Assembly (NCBI GenBank): GCA_022316685.1 | Contig: JAKJHU010000037.1 | Span: forward strand, 21,723,188 to 21,787,187 | Origin: Progne subis subis | Lineage: Eukaryota > Chordata > Aves > Passeriformes > Hirundinidae | Direction: 5' to 3' | Length of the DNA stretch: 64,000 nucleotides | Shown: in pieces, positions 61,401 to 64,000 of the stretch | Position numbering within the stretch: position 1 is the stretch's first letter | Layout of the letters: every line of letters begins with the position of its first letter | Made by a program: the position numbers and the translations under genes | The notes under the pieces: generated by a model | Told to the model about the DNA's origin: nothing | Seen by the model: the letters and a program-made list of their open reading frames with translations, nothing else | The model's database searches: none

Positions 61401-64000
61401 CTGTGCTGGATGCAGTGTTATACTGAGCTGTAAATCAGAGCCTGCTGAGGGAATTTACCATGCCTATAGCTCTGCCAGTATTAAAATCGACAGCTTTAAT
61501 CCCCTTCACTTGGAAGTATGAGGTTTTAGCTGAGGAGTGCCTGTTACAGAGAATAAAACAAACCTGTCTGTGCCTGTCTGAAGCTGCTTAGTAGTCCTAT
61601 CTCCCCAGTGGCATTGGGGAGAACACCTGAGGTCTGGTAGACAGCTGAATAATGGTGCTGATTTCTGTAGTTTCATACTGCTAATGAGCTGCACATGAGA
61701 TCAGAAAAATGTTGTTTCATTGTTCAAAATCTGTAAATGAAATAATCATTCTTACTCAAATTCAATCAGGAATATTTTCAAAGTTTTTTGCAAATATTTG
61801 ATGAATTGCATTGTCCGGATTAGAGATAAAACTGCAAGTTATATATGGACTATTAACATGCAGTTTAGAGTGTGCCTTCTGAAATACATGAAATAGCAAG
61901 AAGAAGAATTTTTTACTTTCTATTTATACTAGGACCAAACTTAATTTCCAGAAAATCTAGACCATCCTTGACTGGACTTCTAGAAGTTCTTATTTTTTAC
62001 TGAGAAGGTGGCATGATCTTGTACATGTGTTCCATTCTTCAAGCTAGGTAAATTTGTTTTGTGTGAAGGTTATAGCATGATCAAAGCAAGCATGTTGAGT
62101 GCACTCCTGCAGAAGGGCAGGAGTGGATGCTCAAGATAGTATTTAATTCCAGTTAATTTTGCTGGAAGTTTCTAAGTCTGTAATTATAAATGATAGTAAG
62201 GGGTTTTTTTTGATGTTGTTGTTAGGTTGTTTGTTTTTCTAAAATCCACTGTGTTAATATTAAAACTATTCTGTGTCACTTGTCAGACAATAATAGTTTT
62301 CTATTAAAACATTTAGTAATTGCTTCAATTAAAGTTTGAAGTATTGATGATAAAACATGAATCATATATGCCAGGAACATAAAAGCAGTTTAGTGGGGTT
62401 TTGGGGGGAGAGTTTTGTTGTTATTGACAGGGTTTTGTATGTGTGTGTTGGGTGTTTTGTTTGGGTTATTCTTTTTTTTATCACAAGGTGTTTTTACTCA
62501 TTTTTAACTTCAGAATAATGTTTTGCTACTTAGTTTCTGGCAGTGATACGAATTTTCGTGTGGGGAGCCTGGCACTTGCTCTCAGATGTTTTTGTCTCTT
62601 TTCAGAGCAGATCTAAATTATTTTCTGGAGATGTTCTGGAGGTTTCCCAAGTTCTTCACTGCTCTCCTTGGGCAGTTATGGGAACCAGTGAACACAGATA
62701 ATATGGATGGAAAAAATGTGGTGAACACAGGTCAGTTCATCATAAGGGGTTGTTATTTTCTAGTAGGTGTCATCTCCTGCAGTTTAAGGTGTTGGGTACA
62801 ATTTGGTGATACAGCTGAGTCAGTGCAGTGGCTTTTTGTCACAGAAAGCTCCTTTATCCTCACACCCATGGTTTTGCAAAGGAAAGTGCTGAGAGACAAC
62901 AGCAGCCAGCTCTGTCATTTGTTGTTCTTTTTTTCTGAGTCAATTCAGTTGATTAACTGGTTGAATTTGATTTTTGCCTGAAGGAAAAACAGCTTTTTTG
63001 CTAAATTAGTGTGACAATTTGGCTAATAGAGGAGCCTGGTTAGTGCAAGAGCAACAGAATTCTGGGAGAAGGCATGGAACATCAGGACAATGAGTAGTTG
63101 GGTCATCTCAGCTGTGCTGAAAAGTGATAGCACATAATCAGAAATGAACTTAAATCCTGTTAGGTACCATCTTTTCTGTTCTTTTTAAAGAGCTAAACTG
63201 TGACTCAGAAGTTCTGCAGTCAGAACAGGAGTTCTGAGAAACGGTGGAATTAAGCTACTGGGGAAGCCTAAAGTAATGTGTGAATGCTGAAGTACCCAGG
63301 GTTTGTGGGGGGAGGTTGTGGGTTTTTTAAATTTGAGGTGGTACATACCAATCGGAATCTATTCAGTCATGTGATACAGAGTAGAAATTTGTCATTCTGG
63401 TTTGGCAGACTCAAGTCCAGAACACGTATGAAGATGAAGTAAAAACTTTGTGGTTGAAGTGTGATTGCCAGTTCTCACCTCTAGCTGGAATTAGATACGT
63501 AAATGTACAGACTTAATGTTTATGACAAATCAGAATGGGACCAGAGGAATGGGAAAATGCATTTCAGTGTAGGTTTTTAAAAGGCTCTGTGTAAAAAAAT
63601 TGAGGTGTGATCTGCTTCTCGATGTGCTCTGCTGTTGATTTCAGTACGTTTGCTGGCTGGGCTGGTTTGTTAAGCTGTAAGAAGACTGGCCAAAAATATG
63701 TAACTTTTTGCTCACTTAGGAAGCTGAAGTAGTTCAGTATGGGCTCAGATGAGTGGCAGTACCAAGGCAGGGCAGAAGGTGAGGTCACACATGAATGACT
63801 TAATTTCCTTCCACTGTCCTGATACTATACCCGTAATGCTTTTCCCTGGGAATTTGGACAACTTGGAGAAATAGTCTCTGCAGTTTTTAGAAGCTTCTCC
63901 CTAGCCTGTGTTACTAAAAAAATGTTTTAAATGCTGGTTAAGAGAAGGTATAGTTCTGCAAGATAAGCTGTTTGAAGAGTTGCTAAAAGGTATATGTATC
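49441..64000 (+). other. UBE2V2: UBE2V2 intron 1 (continues beyond window)
   Basis: I looked for the expected exon 2 protein start (VKVPRNFRLLEELEEGQKG) and found no match. The region is AT-rich, with homopolymer runs (for example T-runs near 56860 and 60812), the 46-bp tandem duplication at 57323 and no recognised transposon beyond 49440. Confidence 0.65.
57323..57412. repeat. Tandem duplication, 46-bp unit, two copies
   Basis: The unit starting GGAACAGAATTGATAGAAAT at 57323 is repeated exactly from 57369. It lies in UBE2V2 intron 1, and the lack of any mismatch suggests a recent event or an assembly duplicate. Confidence 0.9.

Noticed and set aside
62586..62981. 131-codon plus-strand frame considered as a UBE2V2 exon
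   Set aside because: It has no similarity to the UBE2V2 fold and does not fit the expected exon 2 start.

Overview
The window is vertebrate nuclear DNA, almost certainly from a bird and most likely a passerine or close relative. It has GT-AG spliced genes, CpG-island promoters, at least nine fragments of the avian LINE CR1, and four solo LTRs of types I know from songbird genomes. The exact species cannot be told from the sequence.

Layout. From 1 to 16294, on the minus strand, lie the first 18 coding exons of PRKDC (DNA-PKcs), residues 1-683 in one continuous frame. About 1.28 kb of divergent promoter (16295-17571), interrupted by a CR1 fragment, separates it from MCM4. MCM4 runs on the plus strand (17572-27049) as 16 coding exons for 860 residues, with a poly(A) signal at 27502. 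From 27.5 to 48.6 kb is a gene desert. It holds five copies of a tRNA-Ala(AGC) gene with identical 73-nt bodies on both strands, two solo LTRs, several CR1 fragments, and an orphan GC-rich, promoter-like segment at 42.58-43.05 kb. At 48.64-49.23 kb is a CpG island containing a 16-nt first coding exon that fits UBE2V2 (MMS2). The rest, to 64000, is its first intron, and no further coding exon was found.

How the genes relate. The order PRKDC, MCM4, UBE2V2 matches the human chromosome 8q11 arrangement. The products act in non-homologous end joining (DNA-PKcs), replication-fork unwinding (MCM2-7 helicase) and error-free post-replication repair (UBE2V2 with UBC13). PRKDC and MCM4 are head to head, with E2F-like and inverted CCAAT sites on the MCM4 side.

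No novel coding system was found. The points most worth a second look are the tRNA-Ala family, the repeats lodged in the shared promoter and beside PRKDC splice sites (including two long T-tracts just upstream of acceptors), the orphan CpG island, and the tandem ETS/CRE-like elements at UBE2V2. Exon boundaries were read by hand from reading-frame continuity, GT/AG sites and similarity to the human proteins as I know them; no alignment was run.
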